DNA of 64,000 nt from Dugong dugon (Eukaryota; Chordata; Mammalia; Sirenia; Dugongidae): assembly GCA_030035585.1 (NCBI GenBank), contig CM057474.1, positions 2,536,501-2,600,500 on the forward strand. The letters are read 5' to 3'. Below the pieces are notes generated by a model. It saw only the letters and a list, made by a program, of their open reading frames with translations, did not search any database and was not told where the DNA came from. The stretch's first letter is position 1; each line of letters starts with the position of its first letter. Positions 1 through 11,000 of this stretch are shown here, one piece after another. The translations under genes were made by a program, and so were the position numbers.

Positions 1-80
1 TGGAGCACAGTTCTACCTTAAGCGCACGGGGTCGCCATGAGTTGGAATCAACTCGATGGCAATAAGTTTGGTTTTTTTGG
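1..80 (+). mobile_element. AfroSINE 3' part, cut by window start
   Basis: The text runs from the 'tggagcacagttctac' block through 'gtcgccatgagttggaatc' and 'actcgatggcaata' into a T-rich tail. This is the order seen in the AfroSINE tails elsewhere in the window. The tRNA-like head lies outside the window. Confidence 0.85.
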
Positions 81-84
81 GTTT

Positions 85-830
85 TGCACACCCACCTATT
101 AAAATAGCTGAATTGAAAAGACGAGCCATACCAACTGTTGTTGAGGATACAGAACAACTGGAATGCTCGGAGATTACAGGTAGGAATATAAAATGGTACA
201 ACTATTTTAAACAGTGTTTGGCAATTTTTTAGTAAGATGAATATATCCTTACCATATGACCCAGACATCCCACTCTTAGTTGTTTACCAAGACAAATAAA
301 AGCTTATGTACATACCAAGACTTGAGCATCAATGTTCACAGCAGCTTTATCTGTAACAGTTAAAAACCGAAAACAACCCAAATTTTCATCACAGATGAAC
401 GATAAACAAATCCTGGTATAATCCATACAATGGAATGCAATGAAATACTACTCAGCAATAAAAGGGATGACCTATTGTTATATGCAGAAGCATAAGTGAA
501 TCTCAAAATAATTTGCTGAGTGAAATAGCTAGGAAAAATGCATCCTGTATGTTTCCATTTATAGAAAATTCCAGAAAATTCAAACAAATAGCTAGTAACA
601 GAAGTCAGATCGGTGTTTGCCTTGGGGTGGTGGATAGGGGCAGTAGAGGGAGAAGTGGAAGGGTAGGATTACAAAGGGCACAAGAAAACATTTATGAGTA
701 ATAATGTTCATTATCTTCATTGTGGTGATGGTTTCATGGGTGTATATGGATGTCAAAATATATCAAATTGTACACCTTAAAATTGTGCAGTTTACAGTAT
801 GTCAACTATACCTCAATAAAGCACTTCTCA
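85..830 (+). mobile_element. Old L1 3' end (ORF2 tail plus 3' UTR)
   Basis: Decayed L1 ORF2 end: the 'catatgacccagacatcccactc' and 'tggaatgcaatgaaatactact' blocks correspond to those at 40100-40290 in the better L1 copy. A typical mammalian L1 3' UTR follows and ends in 'tatacctcaataaagc'. It is much more diverged than the L1 copies at 37.7 kb and 60.7 kb, so it is an older subfamily. Confidence 0.75.
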
Positions 831-974
831 AAAGAAATTGGGAAATGTAGGGCACACATCCAACAATTTACGGTGTTTTGGATGGGTATAACCACGTGTA
901 GAGATAGCAAATCTTGAAGTGGGAGGAGCAAGGAACTAACTTTCAACTAGCTGGCAACTGCAGAATCAGGAAAA

Positions 975-1768
975 AACAACTCTGGTGAAGTGGATAGGGG
1001 TTGCATTAGAAATGGGGACACCAGTGAAGTAAGATAGTGCTTAGGCATCTAGCTCAGTTGGTGTAACATAGTTTATAAAGAAAACGTTTTACATCCTCCT
1101 GTGGGTCTTAAAAGTTTGTGAGTGGCCATCTAAGATACATCTTCTAGTCCTATCCCGTCTGGAGCAAGGGATAATGAAGAAAATCTAAGACACAAGGGAA
1201 AGTTTAGTCCAAAGGACCAATGAACCACGACTACCACAGCCTCCTCCAAACTGAGTCCAGCACAACCAGGTGGTGCCCAGCTACCACCACTGACTGCTCT
1301 GACAGGGATCACAATACAGGGTCCAGGACAGAATGGAAGAAAAATGTAGAACAAAATTCAAACTCACAAAGAAAAGATCAGACTTACTGGTCTGACAGAG
1401 ACTGGAGAAACCTTGAGAGTATGGCCCCCCGAGACCCTTTTAACTCAGTACTGAAGTCACTCCTGAAGTTCACCCTTTAGCCAAAGGTTAGACAGGCCTA
1501 TGAAACAAACTATAACGCAGGTAGTTCAACTGTGTACATGAGACTAAATGGGCACATCAGCCCCAAAGCAAAGACAAAAAGGCAAGAAGGGACAGGAAAA
1601 CTGGATGAATGGAAACAGGGAACCCAAGGTCGAGAAGGCGGCAGTGTTGACACATCGCAGGATTGGCAACCAATGTCACAAAACAATTTGTGTATTAATT
1701 GTTTAATGAGAAACTAATTTGCTCTGTAAGCTTTCACCTAAAGCACAATAAAATAAATAAAAGATAAT
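975..1768 (+). mobile_element. L1 3' UTR fragment (lineage-specific type)
   Basis: Matches the 3' UTR of the L1 at 40418-41617 and the element at 49575-50510 over landmarks such as 'catctagctca', 'gtggccatctaagatac', 'gtctggagcaaggg', 'tccaaaggac' and 'tgactgctctgac'. It ends in 'acaataaaataaataaaag', a polyadenylation signal plus A-rich tail. Copies of this size are 5'-truncated insertions. A stop-free stretch at 1220-1480 is shared with the other copies and is probably fortuitous. Confidence 0.85.
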
Positions 1769-3440
1769 ACCCAGGTTTGTGGGCTACACTGAAAAACTAG
1801 ATAGATAATGTATATCTAAGATACCATTAAGCTCTAATATTCTGTCCAAACAGTAGTACTTATTGTGGTAGTTTTCAAGCCCTAGGTAATTTTTAAGTCC
1901 TAGGAAAGGGATGAAATTTAAGAATGGATATAGGTGTACTCCAAATGTACAGAGACAAAATGACAGCATCTTGAAGTGTTCAGATAAAATGTTCAGCGGA
2001 AGTTAAGCCAAAAATTATAATAAAATGTAGAACTCAGAGAAAGTGCCACACAAATGAAGGTAGAATATCTATGGATGATGGAATTAAAATGATGTCCATG
2101 AATCATTTCTCTGAAGATCAGTGCAAGGAGTTTTAACTTCTGGTTCTACGTGACATAAATGCTCAAATACAGTTCACCCTATCTTATCATAGGAACATAT
2201 TGAAATATGAAAAATACCAGAAAAGTAATTGGAATTAATCCATTGTATTAGTGTTAAGATCATTTCGGAGCAATATCTAGTCGTCAATTAAATATCTCAT
2301 TAAATCTTTTTCTTATTAAATCTCTGTTTCCCTGTCTTTCTCACACGCACACATGCACACACAACATATATCTGAACACCTACCATCGGAAACTCAATGA
2401 ATTGGTATCTGGCTATACAAAGAATATCGGCACAGTTACTACTGTTAGGAAATTCATGTTCTAATGAGGAAATAGACTTTCAAAACAAACTATGACCTGA
2501 ACCATAAATTTTATAAACAAATTTGTTGTTGCATATTATAAAAATTGAAAAATGTGAAGATCAGGTATGAAAAAGTATTGAATGTTACTTTGCATTGTGC
2601 CTGAGGGGATGTATAAAATCAGACTGTCAACTTAAGAATCATATTTGGAGAAGGAAAAATAAACCAAGAAGAAAATGAAGAAGAAAAAGGAGATAGAAGC
2701 AGAAGGAAATGGAGAAGAGCAATAGAAAGATGAGTTATAACTTTGTGCAGCACATTACGATTTTGTTGGATACTTGGTATCTCGGCTTTAAAATCTATTC
2801 AAAAATAGTTGGCTTTCTTTTTTGAAAATCACTGTAATTCTGCAATAAATTGGTACTAAATGCATACAAAACACTTTAAGCTGGGTTACAGGACTCGGTG
2901 AAATTTTCCAAAATGAATTAAAATCCATATGATATATTATTTTACAGATTATTAGTAATCAGCTTTGGACATTTTTAGGCATTTTCTTCCAGTTTAGAGC
3001 ATGATTGTATAGTTTTCAGTTTCATGGCATTCAACAAGCAAGCAAGGCAGTAACATAAGGGCTATACAGTATAAGAACATAAATAACACCAGTTAAATTA
3101 CCATCACTGTGTATTTTTTTAAAATTTACTAGAAATATACTCATTTCATTCTGTACTTACATTTGATGCTATATCTTATCGTTTTCATTGGAATCACTTT
3201 AAAAATTTACGGTTTATCAGCAAATTTTATTTTTAAATAATTAAAAATTAAAAGGAGCAGCAACATAAATGATACATTAATATTGAGTTTTAAAAGCAAT
3301 ATTTTTTTACCTGTGCTTAAGAAATCTAGGCACAGGAAAAAAAGTGAGTTTTTTCCTTCTTACATGTCACATAACACATTTAAAATCTAAATTTAGAATA
3401 ATAAATATTTTAATAAATATCTTCAGAAATAAGTATATTT
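1769..3440. other. A+T-rich unique DNA
   Basis: No gene or clear repeat. It holds a short interrupted CA tract near 2341-2364 and a purine-rich GAA/GGA stretch at about 2645-2730. All reading frames are short. Confidence 0.5.
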
Positions 3441-3489
3441 TGTGATAACCATTAGAGGTCATACTTATATAACACACATTTAACAGTAC

Positions 3490-3880
3490 ATACTATGATT
3501 TATGAACACCTGTTATGTGTTATGTTGCTTTCTTAGGAATATCCCAAACTGTACTAACCACAACTATGTAATGTAGGTATTTCTATATGAAGCTGAATCC
3601 AGGTACCCTTACCACACACACCACTGGCTGCCATTGAGTTGATTCCAACTCACAGAAACCCCATATGCGTCAGAGTAGAACTGTGCTCCATAGGGTTTTC
3701 AGTGGCTAATTTTTCAGAAGTAGATAACCAGGACTTTCTTCTGAGGTGCCTCTGGGTGGACTGGAACTTCCAACCTTTTGGTTAGCAGCTGAGAACATTA
3801 ACTATTTGCACCAACCTGTGGCCTTCAGGTATCCTACTTCCCCAATTTTAATGCTTCTTCCACTCTACGACCTCAGTTAA
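3490..3880 (-). repeat. MIR-like fragment split by an AfroSINE
   Basis: 'tttatgaacacctgttatgtg' and 'atgtaatgtaggtattt' on the left, and the text after 3823 on the right, resemble the antisense of a MIR SINE. The AfroSINE at 3622-3822 sits inside it. The match is by eye and weak. Confidence 0.4.
3622..3822 (-). mobile_element. AfroSINE, antisense
   Basis: Reading the minus strand gives the tRNA-like head ('gctaaccaaaaggttgg' with a degenerate box B), the middle block that includes 'gccactgaaaaccctatgg', and the RTE-like tail ending in the 'gttggaatcaactcaatggc' type of block. It belongs to the longer AfroSINE type that carries the middle block. Confidence 0.85.
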
Positions 3881-4530
3881 TTAGCTGTCCGGAGCTCTCC
3901 ATTCTGGTGTTCAGTGCAGGCCAACCTGTGTTACTCCTCTACTTGCTTTGAGATTTTTTCCTACATCTAATAAAACTAATTGGTCCTGTACCCCATTTCT
4001 AATTCCTCCTAAGCTAGTCATATAAACAAATTTATTATAAAGTTTAATTGTCGATAATGACTTATAATGTTATATCTCCAAGAAAAAAATAGCATTTTAA
4101 TAAACGTGCAAGATTTGTTCAACAATGTAGTGACTAAAAATAGAAAATGTAGTTCATGATAAATAGCTACTTTGGAATAGGAGAGACTTCCATAACACTT
4201 ATGTCGCATATGCCAAATTTGCCCCCAGAAAAACTCCTGCATTAGTTAGGACGTAGATACAGCTGTGTGTACAGAAAGCCAAAGCATCACTGACTTACCA
4301 GAGACAGGTGTTTACTATCTCTTACAGCTCCAAGCTAGTGGGCAGTTCTGTTCCCCAAGATCATCCTTGGTCGCAAGTTTCTCCCAAGTACTTGCTTTCA
4401 CCAATTTGGGGCTTGCTTTCATCTTCATGGTTCAAAACGATTTTCACCAAGCCTGTGGTCCAAAGAGCATGATTAAAAAAGGAAGAAGAGATAAGCATAC
4501 TCACTCTCTTTAGGTATATACATGATATAT

Positions 4531-4567
<37 letters not shown>

Positions 4568-5100
4568 AATACGACTTCTCTTCATATTTCTAATTCAGAA
4601 ACGAAACCACATGAATATATCCAACTGTATTCAGAATACAGGCAGGGCTAAAAAATACCTTCATCTGTGTGGTTTGGTCTCTGATAAAAATAAGATGTGC
4701 CATTACTACTATGAGAACAAATGGAGGAATGAATTTGAGAGTCTAATAGTTTGCCGCCATACCCTACTTTCTGGTTCAACGTATCCCATTCCCAGTTAAT
4801 CCTAAAGCTTCTTTTAAAGTATGCCCACATTGACATACATAGAACCAGTGCATCTTTGTACACTGCGTAATATATAATATGAATAACGTACACTCATTTT
4901 CCATTTCCTATTGAGTAAAATACTGGTGGTTTATAATTTCTTGAAAAAAAAAAAAAGCTGCAGTAAACATTCTTGTTTAGGTTTCTTTGAGAATTTAGAA
5001 ATTCTCTTAAGTATCGATATATCTTCATAGAGCATATGAAAATTATACTGTATACTGCCAAATTTTTCTCCTACCTGCAATGTTTGAAAGTTTTTAATGT
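3829..5100. other. Unique DNA with a GT microsatellite
   Basis: No gene seen. A (GT)n run lies at about 4529-4566. Reading frames across the repeat give meaningless His/Thr repeats. Confidence 0.5.
4529..4566. repeat. (GT)n microsatellite
   Basis: A nearly pure GT dinucleotide run of about 17 units, interrupted at its ends by 'tatgt' and 'tatga'. Confidence 0.97.
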
Positions 5101-6720
5101 CTAATATTTCACAGCTAAGATTCTTCCTTTATTTTCATTAATCAATTATTTTTATTCCCTTTGTGCCCTCTTTAACAAATTAGGCAGAAATTATTTCCTT
5201 AATACTTATTAATAATATTAGAGATAACAACATACATCCTTAATTTATTAAAATCTATTGTAAATTAGTAACTTTGCTAATTCTAAGACAAAACAAAGGC
5301 CTTCAATACTTTATTCTTCTATTTTTTATACTGTTATGGTTGTATTTTAATTCTACATATATTTTAATCCCACAGATGGTAATATTTTGTTTTATACAGT
5401 CCATATTCATTTACATGTATTCATCTATTTATCTTTAGTATTGTTCTTCACTTCTTCCTCAATTCTGTGTTCTCATCTGGGATTATTTCCTCCTGTCTGT
5501 AAAATTCCTTTAGTATTTCATATAATACATGTCAGCTGACTCTGAAATTTCTATTTTTGTTTGTCTGACAATATTTTTATTTCACCTTCATTTTTTAAAG
5601 AATATTCTCTTCTGGATATTTATTTATCTGGGGCCAAACCAAAAATCCATTGCCATCGAGTCGGTTCCGACTCCTAGCAACCCCATCTGGGGCCAATCCA
5701 ACCCAAATTTTATACCCATAAATGCCAGCCGTTGTTTCTATTCTGCACATTGAGTGTTGACACGATTGTCTTCCGGCTGGAAACCTTACTGTGAGAAAGT
5801 CAGTTCTCGGTCTTAGTGTTAATCATTTGAAGACAATGAACCTTTTTCCTCTCAGCTGCTTTTAGTACGATTTCGTTATCTCTGATTTTTAGCAGTTTTA
5901 TTAAGATATGCTCAGATGTGACTGCATTCCTGGACTTTCTTAAACGTGTGTTTTTTAAGTCTCTTGTCAGTTTTAGAGAATTATAAACTAGAACCACTTC
6001 AGATATTGCTTGTGGCCATTTTCTCTCTCTTCTTCTGGGATTCAAATTACATGCATATGAATGCTTTTCACCACGCCTCATACATCTCTTAGCATCTCTT
6101 TTATATTTTCCGTCCTTCTATTTCTCTCCATGCTTCAGTAAAGATACCTTCTACTTTCTTTTCTTCAAGCTCATGTATTCTTTCTTTTGTTGTGTTTAAT
6201 CTATATTTAAATTTATGTACTGAGTTCTTAATGTTAGCTATTGTATTTTTCATTTGATTATTTTGTAGAGATTTCATTTCTGATAAAATTTTCTATGGTG
6301 TCAATTTTTTTTTGAACATATTAATCACAAATGTTTTTAATTATGAGTAGTATACTAAAATATCTGCCTCTAGGTCTCTGTCTATTATTCTATCTACCCC
6401 CACCCTTTCCCCCCATGGTTTATGGTATTTGGTCCTTGATTCTAGCATGCCTGGTAATTTTTTATTTCATTCCAGACACTGTGCATAAAAAATTAGAAAG
6501 ACTCTGCTCTAATGATTTTATCTTCTTTCGGGGAGTTTTTCTTTTTCCTTTTTTCCTCCAAGCTGATAGTTGAAATAAGGATAGATCATTTTGATCTAAC
6601 CAGGGATTTAAGATAATAGGAAGCTAGGTTTAATTTCTGTAAGGTATGGTCTATTTATTCCTAAAACATAACTTTTCAACGGTCCCAAATTAAAAACTGG
6701 GAAAATTACTTCTGCCCTTC
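5100..6720 (-). mobile_element. Probable old LINE-1-type block, antisense
   Basis: T-rich text with landmarks I associate with an abundant mammalian L1 segment read in reverse: 'tttgtttgtctgacaatattt', 'atttcaccttcattttt', 'gctgcttttagtacgat', 'tctgggattcaaattacatgcat' and 'tttcatttgattattttgtag'. An AfroSINE tail (5632-5692) is inserted. No open frame of useful length remains. Subfamily and borders are uncertain. Confidence 0.5.
5632..5692 (-). mobile_element. AfroSINE/RTE tail fragment, antisense
   Basis: 'attgccatcgagtcggttcc' and 'cgactcctagcaacccc' are the antisense of the shared RTE/AfroSINE 3' block. Only about 60 bp is present, ending at the A-rich tail ('aaaccaaaaat'). Confidence 0.8.
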
Positions 6721-7184
6721 CTCCTCGGTGTGCCTTAAACTCCCATTTTTTTTCTTAGTATCTTAACCTGGCAAAATACCTTCTTTTTAGCCTCTTTATT
6801 TCAGCCTTCTTGGTTCCTTAGTCTCTCGTTCCACAACAGCTTAGAAATCAGCAAGTGTTTTACAGTGAAAATCAGGCTCACTTCTCTGTGTTTCCCATTT
6901 TCTTGGCCATCTTGGGCCTCCCAGTACTGGCTGGGTTAGTAGCCCTGAAATTTGTGTGTGCGTATATTTGTGCTCTCTAACTCTCTGAAACAACCAAGAG
7001 TCCTGAGTTTTTGTTTTCTGCTTGTCCTATGTGCACTCAGCCACTTAGTAAATGTCAAATATATCAGGAGAAAAGCTGATAGAATGTTGGGCTCACCTTG
7101 TGTTTTTCTTTTATTGAGAATAAAATCTGGAACAAGGGGCAATGATAACCTCACGGTCTACTTTGCATGTCAGACTACATATCA
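6720..7184. other. Unique DNA
   Basis: No gene or repeat recognised. Two opposing 72- and 88-codon frames overlap here and extend into RTE sequence, which argues that both are fortuitous. Confidence 0.45.
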
Positions 7185-7612
7185 GGAGTCTCACATACAT
7201 CTGAAAGCTGGACAATGAATAGGGAAGAGAGAAGAAAAATTAAGGCATTGGAATTGTGGTGTTGGCAAAGAATATTGAATACACCATGGACTACCAGGCG
7301 AGAAAACAGATCAGTGTTAGAAGATAACCAGAATGCTCCTTAGAAGCAAGGATGGCGAGACTTTGGCTTGCTTACTTCGGACAAATAATCAGGGAAGATA
7401 AATTGCTAGAAAAGGACATCATGTTTGGTAAAGGGCCAGTGAAAATGAGGGAAACTCTCAAAGAGATGGATTGACACCATCGCCACAAAAATGGACCCAA
7501 ACATACCATTGAGGAAGAAGATGACACAGCACTGGGGAACATTTCGTTCTGTTATACATGAGGTCTCCATAAGTCAGAGCTGATTGGATGGCAACTGACA
7601 GCAACCACAAGA
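7185..7612 (+). mobile_element. RTE LINE 3' fragment
   Basis: Carries the C-terminal coding region of the RTE protein ('tgaaagctggacaatgaat', 'gaatgctccttagaagc', 'caaagagatggattgac') and ends in the RTE tail 'ggatggcaactgacagcaac'. It has many indels, so no frame is kept. It points toward the larger antisense RTE at 8006 and forms an inverted pair with it. Confidence 0.88.
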
Positions 7613-8005
7613 AACAGAACTTGGGTCTAATCTGTATTAAAGATGGTATGAAAGTAATTCCTGTTTTAAATAAATGAACTTCAAAACAGAACGAGTAATT
7701 TTCTTTTTGTATTTGTAAAACATTAAAAGTCGTGTAATAGTCATGTAGCTGAAAGATTGCCAGATTGGGAATCAGAAGACCTGTGCTTTTATTCCAATTC
7801 TATTACTTAATAAATATATGAACATCATTTACTCATCATCTACCTAATGAGAATAGAATGAGAAAAAGAAAATAGTGGGGAAGTCATAAGCTGCTAATAA
7901 AACAATTCATGGAATTAAAAAATTGTATTAGCAATAATGGTTAATTTGAAATCAATAATGTCAATGTGATTCTTTGTAAATCATATGAATGTATAAAGTA
8001 TATAC
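7613..8005. other. Unique A+T-rich spacer between inverted RTE copies
   Basis: No gene or repeat seen. Confidence 0.45.
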
Positions 8006-8018
8006 GTTGTTGTTGTTG

Positions 8019-8351
8019 TTAGGTGCCGTCGAGTTGGTTCCGACTCATAGCGACCCTATGCACAACAGAACAAAACACTGCCCAGTCCTGCGTCATCCTC
8101 ATAATTGCAGCTGTGCTTGAGCCTGCTGTTGCAGCCACTGTGTCAGTCCATCTCATTGAGGGTCTTCCTCTTTTTTGCTGACCCTCTACTTTACCAAGCA
8201 TGATGTCCTTCTCCAGGGACTGATCCCTCCTGATAACACGTCCAAAGTATGTGAGACATAGTCTCGCCAACCTTGCTTCTAAGGAGCATTCTAGTTGTAC
8301 TTCTTCCAAGACAGATTTGTTCATTCTCTTGGCAGTCCATGGTATATTCAA
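8019..8351 (-). pseudogene. RTE C-terminal region, open 110-codon remnant
   Basis: The frame contains SLEKDIMLGKVEGQQKRGRP and SMRWTDTVAA, the conserved C-terminal signature of RTE proteins, and runs to within a few bases of the 3' tail. RTE elements often have almost no 3' UTR, and this fits. The same block recurs, variably damaged, at 19573, 22000, 30600, 41900 and 44500. Confidence 0.85.
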
Positions 8352-8461
8352 TATTCTTGGCCAACATCACAATTCAAAGGCATCAATTCTTCTTCCATCT
8401 TCCTTAATCATTGTCCAGCTTTCGCATGTCTATAAGGTGATTGAAAACACCATGGCTTGAG

Positions 8462-9411
8462 TCAGGAACACTTAGTCCACAAGGTGACATCTTTGCTTTT
8501 CAACACTTTAAAGAAGTCTTTTGCAGCAGATTTGCCCAGTGCAATGTGTCTTTTGATTTCTTGACTGCTGCTTCCACGGGCGTTGATTGTGGATCCAAGT
8601 AAGATGAAATCCTCGACAACCTCAATCTTTTCTCCGTTTATCATGATGTTGCTTATTGGTCCAGTTGCGAGGATTTTTGTTTCTTTATGTTGAGGTGTAA
8701 TCCATACTGAAGGCTGTGGTCTTTCATCTTCATCAGTAAGTGCTTCAAGTCCTCTTCACTTTCAGCAAGCAAGCTTGTGTCATTTGCATAATGCAGGATG
8801 TTAATGAGTCTTCCTCCAATTCTGAGGCCCCGTTATTCTTAATATAGTTCAGCTTCTCAGATTATTTTCTCAGCATACAGACTGAATAGGTATGATGAAA
8901 GGATACAACCCTGACATGCACCTTTCCTGACTTTAAACCATGCAGTGTCCCCTTGCTCTGTTTGAACGACTTCCTCTAGATCCATGTACAGATTCCTCAT
9001 GAGCACAACTAAGTGTTCCAGAATTCCCATTCTCTGCAATGTTATCCATAATTTGTTATGATCCACACAGTCAAATGCCTTTGCATAGTCAGTAAAACAC
9101 AGGTAAACATCTTTCTGGTATTGTCTGCTTTCAGCCAGGATCCATCTGACAACAGCAATGATATCCCTCGTTCTGCATCCTCTCCTAAAGCCGGCTTGAA
9201 TTTCTGGCAATTCCCTGTCGATACACTGCTGCAGCCACTTTTGAATTATCTTCAGCAAAATTTTACTTTTTTGTGACATTAATGATATTGTTTGATAATT
9301 TCTGGATTCAGTTGGATCACCTTTCTTGGGAATAGGCATAAATATCAAGCTCTTCCAGGCGGTTGGCCATGTAGCTATCTTCCAAATTTCTTGGCATAGA
9401 AGAGTGAGCAC
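8462..9411 (-). pseudogene. RTE reverse transcriptase domain, catalytic site mutated
   Basis: The 184-codon frame at 9411-8857 shows RT blocks in order: FMPIPKKGDPTESRNYQTIS, QAGFRRGCRTRDI, YLCFTDYAKAFDCVDHNKLW and KGACQGCILSSYLFSLYAE. The active-site box lies further downstream in another frame (8795-8760) and reads LHYANDTSLLAES, where RTE elements have YADD. The change comes from one codon, seen as ATT at 8782-8784 on the plus strand. Another frame at 8644-8462 carries MINGEKIEVVEDFILLGSTI and continues RTE homology. The loss of a catalytic Asp plus frameshifts makes this a dead enzyme. Confidence 0.88.
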
Positions 9412-10147
9412 TTACAGCTCTGTGTCCACTTGCTGAAACATCTCAGTTGGTATTCCTTCAATTCCTGAAGACTTGCAGCTTGGACTTCTTCCTTCAGTAC
9501 CATCGGTTCCTCATCATATGTTACCTCCTGAAATGGTTGAACATCAACCAATTTTTTTGGTATACTGACTCTGTATTCTTTCCATCTTCTTTTGATGCTT
9601 CCTGCATCATTTAATATTTTCCCCCATAGAATTCTTCACTATTGCAACTCAAGGCTTGAATTTTTTCTTCAGTTCTTTCAGCTTGAGAAATGCCAAGTGT
9701 GTTCTTCCCTTTTGGTTTTCTATCTCCAGCTCTTTGCACATGTCATCATAATACTTTTCTTTGTCTTCTCAAGCCACCCTTGGAAATCTTCTGTTTAGCT
9801 CTTTTACGTCATCATTTCTTCCTTTCACTTTAGCTTCTCGATGGTCAACAGCAAGTTTCAGAGTCTCTTCTGACATCCATTTTGGTCTTTTTTTCTTTCC
9901 TGTCTTTTTAATGACCTCTTGCTTTCTTCATGTATGATATCTTTGATGTCATTCCACAACTCGTCTGGTCTTTGGTCATTAGTGTTCAATGCATCAAGTC
10001 TATTCTTGAGATGGTCTCTAAATTCAGGTGGGATATACTCAAGGTCCTACTTTGGCTCTTGTGGACCTGTTCTAATTTTCTTCAGTTTCAACTTGAACTT
10101 GTATATAAGTCTGATCTGCAGTCGGCCCCTAGCCTTGTTCTGACTGA

Positions 10148-10740
10148 CTATATTGAGCTTTTCCCTTGTCTCTCTTCACAGATGTAGTCAATCTGATTCC
10201 TGTGTATTTCATCCAGCGAGGTCCACGTGTACGGTTGCTGTTCATGTTGTTGAAAAAATGTGTTTGCAATGAAGAAGTCGTTGGTCTTGCAAAATTCTAT
10301 CATGCGATCTCCAGCATCATTTCTATCACCAAGACCATATTTTCCAACTACCAATCCTTCTTCTTTATTTCCAACTTTCACATTCCAACCATCAGAAATT
10401 ATCAGTGCATCCTGATTGCATGTTCGATTAATTTCAGACCACAGAAGTTGGTAAAAATCTTCAATTTCTTCATCTTTGGCCTTAGTGGTTTGTGCATAAA
10501 TCTGAATAATAGTCACATTAACTGGTCTTCCTTGTAGGCATATGATATTATTCTATCACCGATAGCATTGTACTTCAGGATAGATCTTGAAAGGTTCTTT
10601 TTGACGATGAATGCAATGCCATTCCTCTTCAAGTTGTCATTCCCAGCATAGTAGACCATATGGTTCTCTGATTCATAATGGTCAATACCAGTCCATTTCA
10701 GCTCACTAACATCTTGGATATCGATCTTTATGTGGTCCAT
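10148..10740 (-). pseudogene. RTE apurinic endonuclease domain, broken
   Basis: Two overlapping minus-strand frames (10740-10513 and 10516-10148) together cover an APE-like endonuclease, the enzyme that nicks the target DNA before target-primed reverse transcription. Recognisable pieces are MVYYAGNDNLKRNGIAFIV, a degraded GDWN-type active-site block (here IISDGWNVKVG, with the Asp shifted relative to its partners), YTWTSLDEIHRNQIDYI and RNDAGDRMIEF. The frame change between the two pieces and the disturbed active-site block argue against activity. The N-terminal catalytic Asn and Glu region is not clearly readable. Confidence 0.85.
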
Positions 10741-11000
10741 TTCATTTTTGATGGTTTCTAATTTTCCTCATACTTCATACATTACACGTTCCAGATATTA
10801 ATGGATGTCTGCAGCTGTTTCTTCTCAATTTGAGTCGTGCCACATTAGCAAATGAAGGTCCTGAAAATTTGACTCCATCCACATCATTAAGGTCAACTCA
10901 GCTTTAAGGAGGCAGCTCTTCTGTAGTCATATTTTGAGTGCCTTCCAACCTGAGGGGCTCATCTTCCAGCAGTATATCAGACAATGTTCTGCTGCTATTT

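Larger units (their letters stand above)
8006..11000 (-). mobile_element. Near full-length RTE-clade LINE
   Basis: About 3.0 kb on the minus strand. The 3' tail is (AAC)5 (seen as (GTT)5 at 8006-8020) after the CGACGGCACCTAAC block. Reading 5' to 3' on the minus strand it carries an APE-type endonuclease (about 10740-10148), a linker, a reverse transcriptase (about 9411-8700) and a conserved C-terminal region (8351-8019). This is the usual RTE order and roughly the usual length of 3.2-3.3 kb. The 5' end near 11000 is estimated from where similarity to an RTE-type protein stops. Several frameshifts and stops make it non-autonomous. Confidence 0.9.

Noticed and set aside
4361..4585. 74-codon minus-strand frame with a Thr-His repeat
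   Set aside because: Translation of the GT microsatellite.
6952..7218. Opposed 88- and 72-codon frames as a gene pair
   Set aside because: They overlap on opposite strands and the longer one enters RTE sequence.
8006..11000. BovB-type RTE acquired by horizontal transfer
   Set aside because: RTE-clade membership is clear, but the many diverged copies and the tail shared with AfroSINEs fit a long-resident afrotherian family. Nothing here shows recent transfer.
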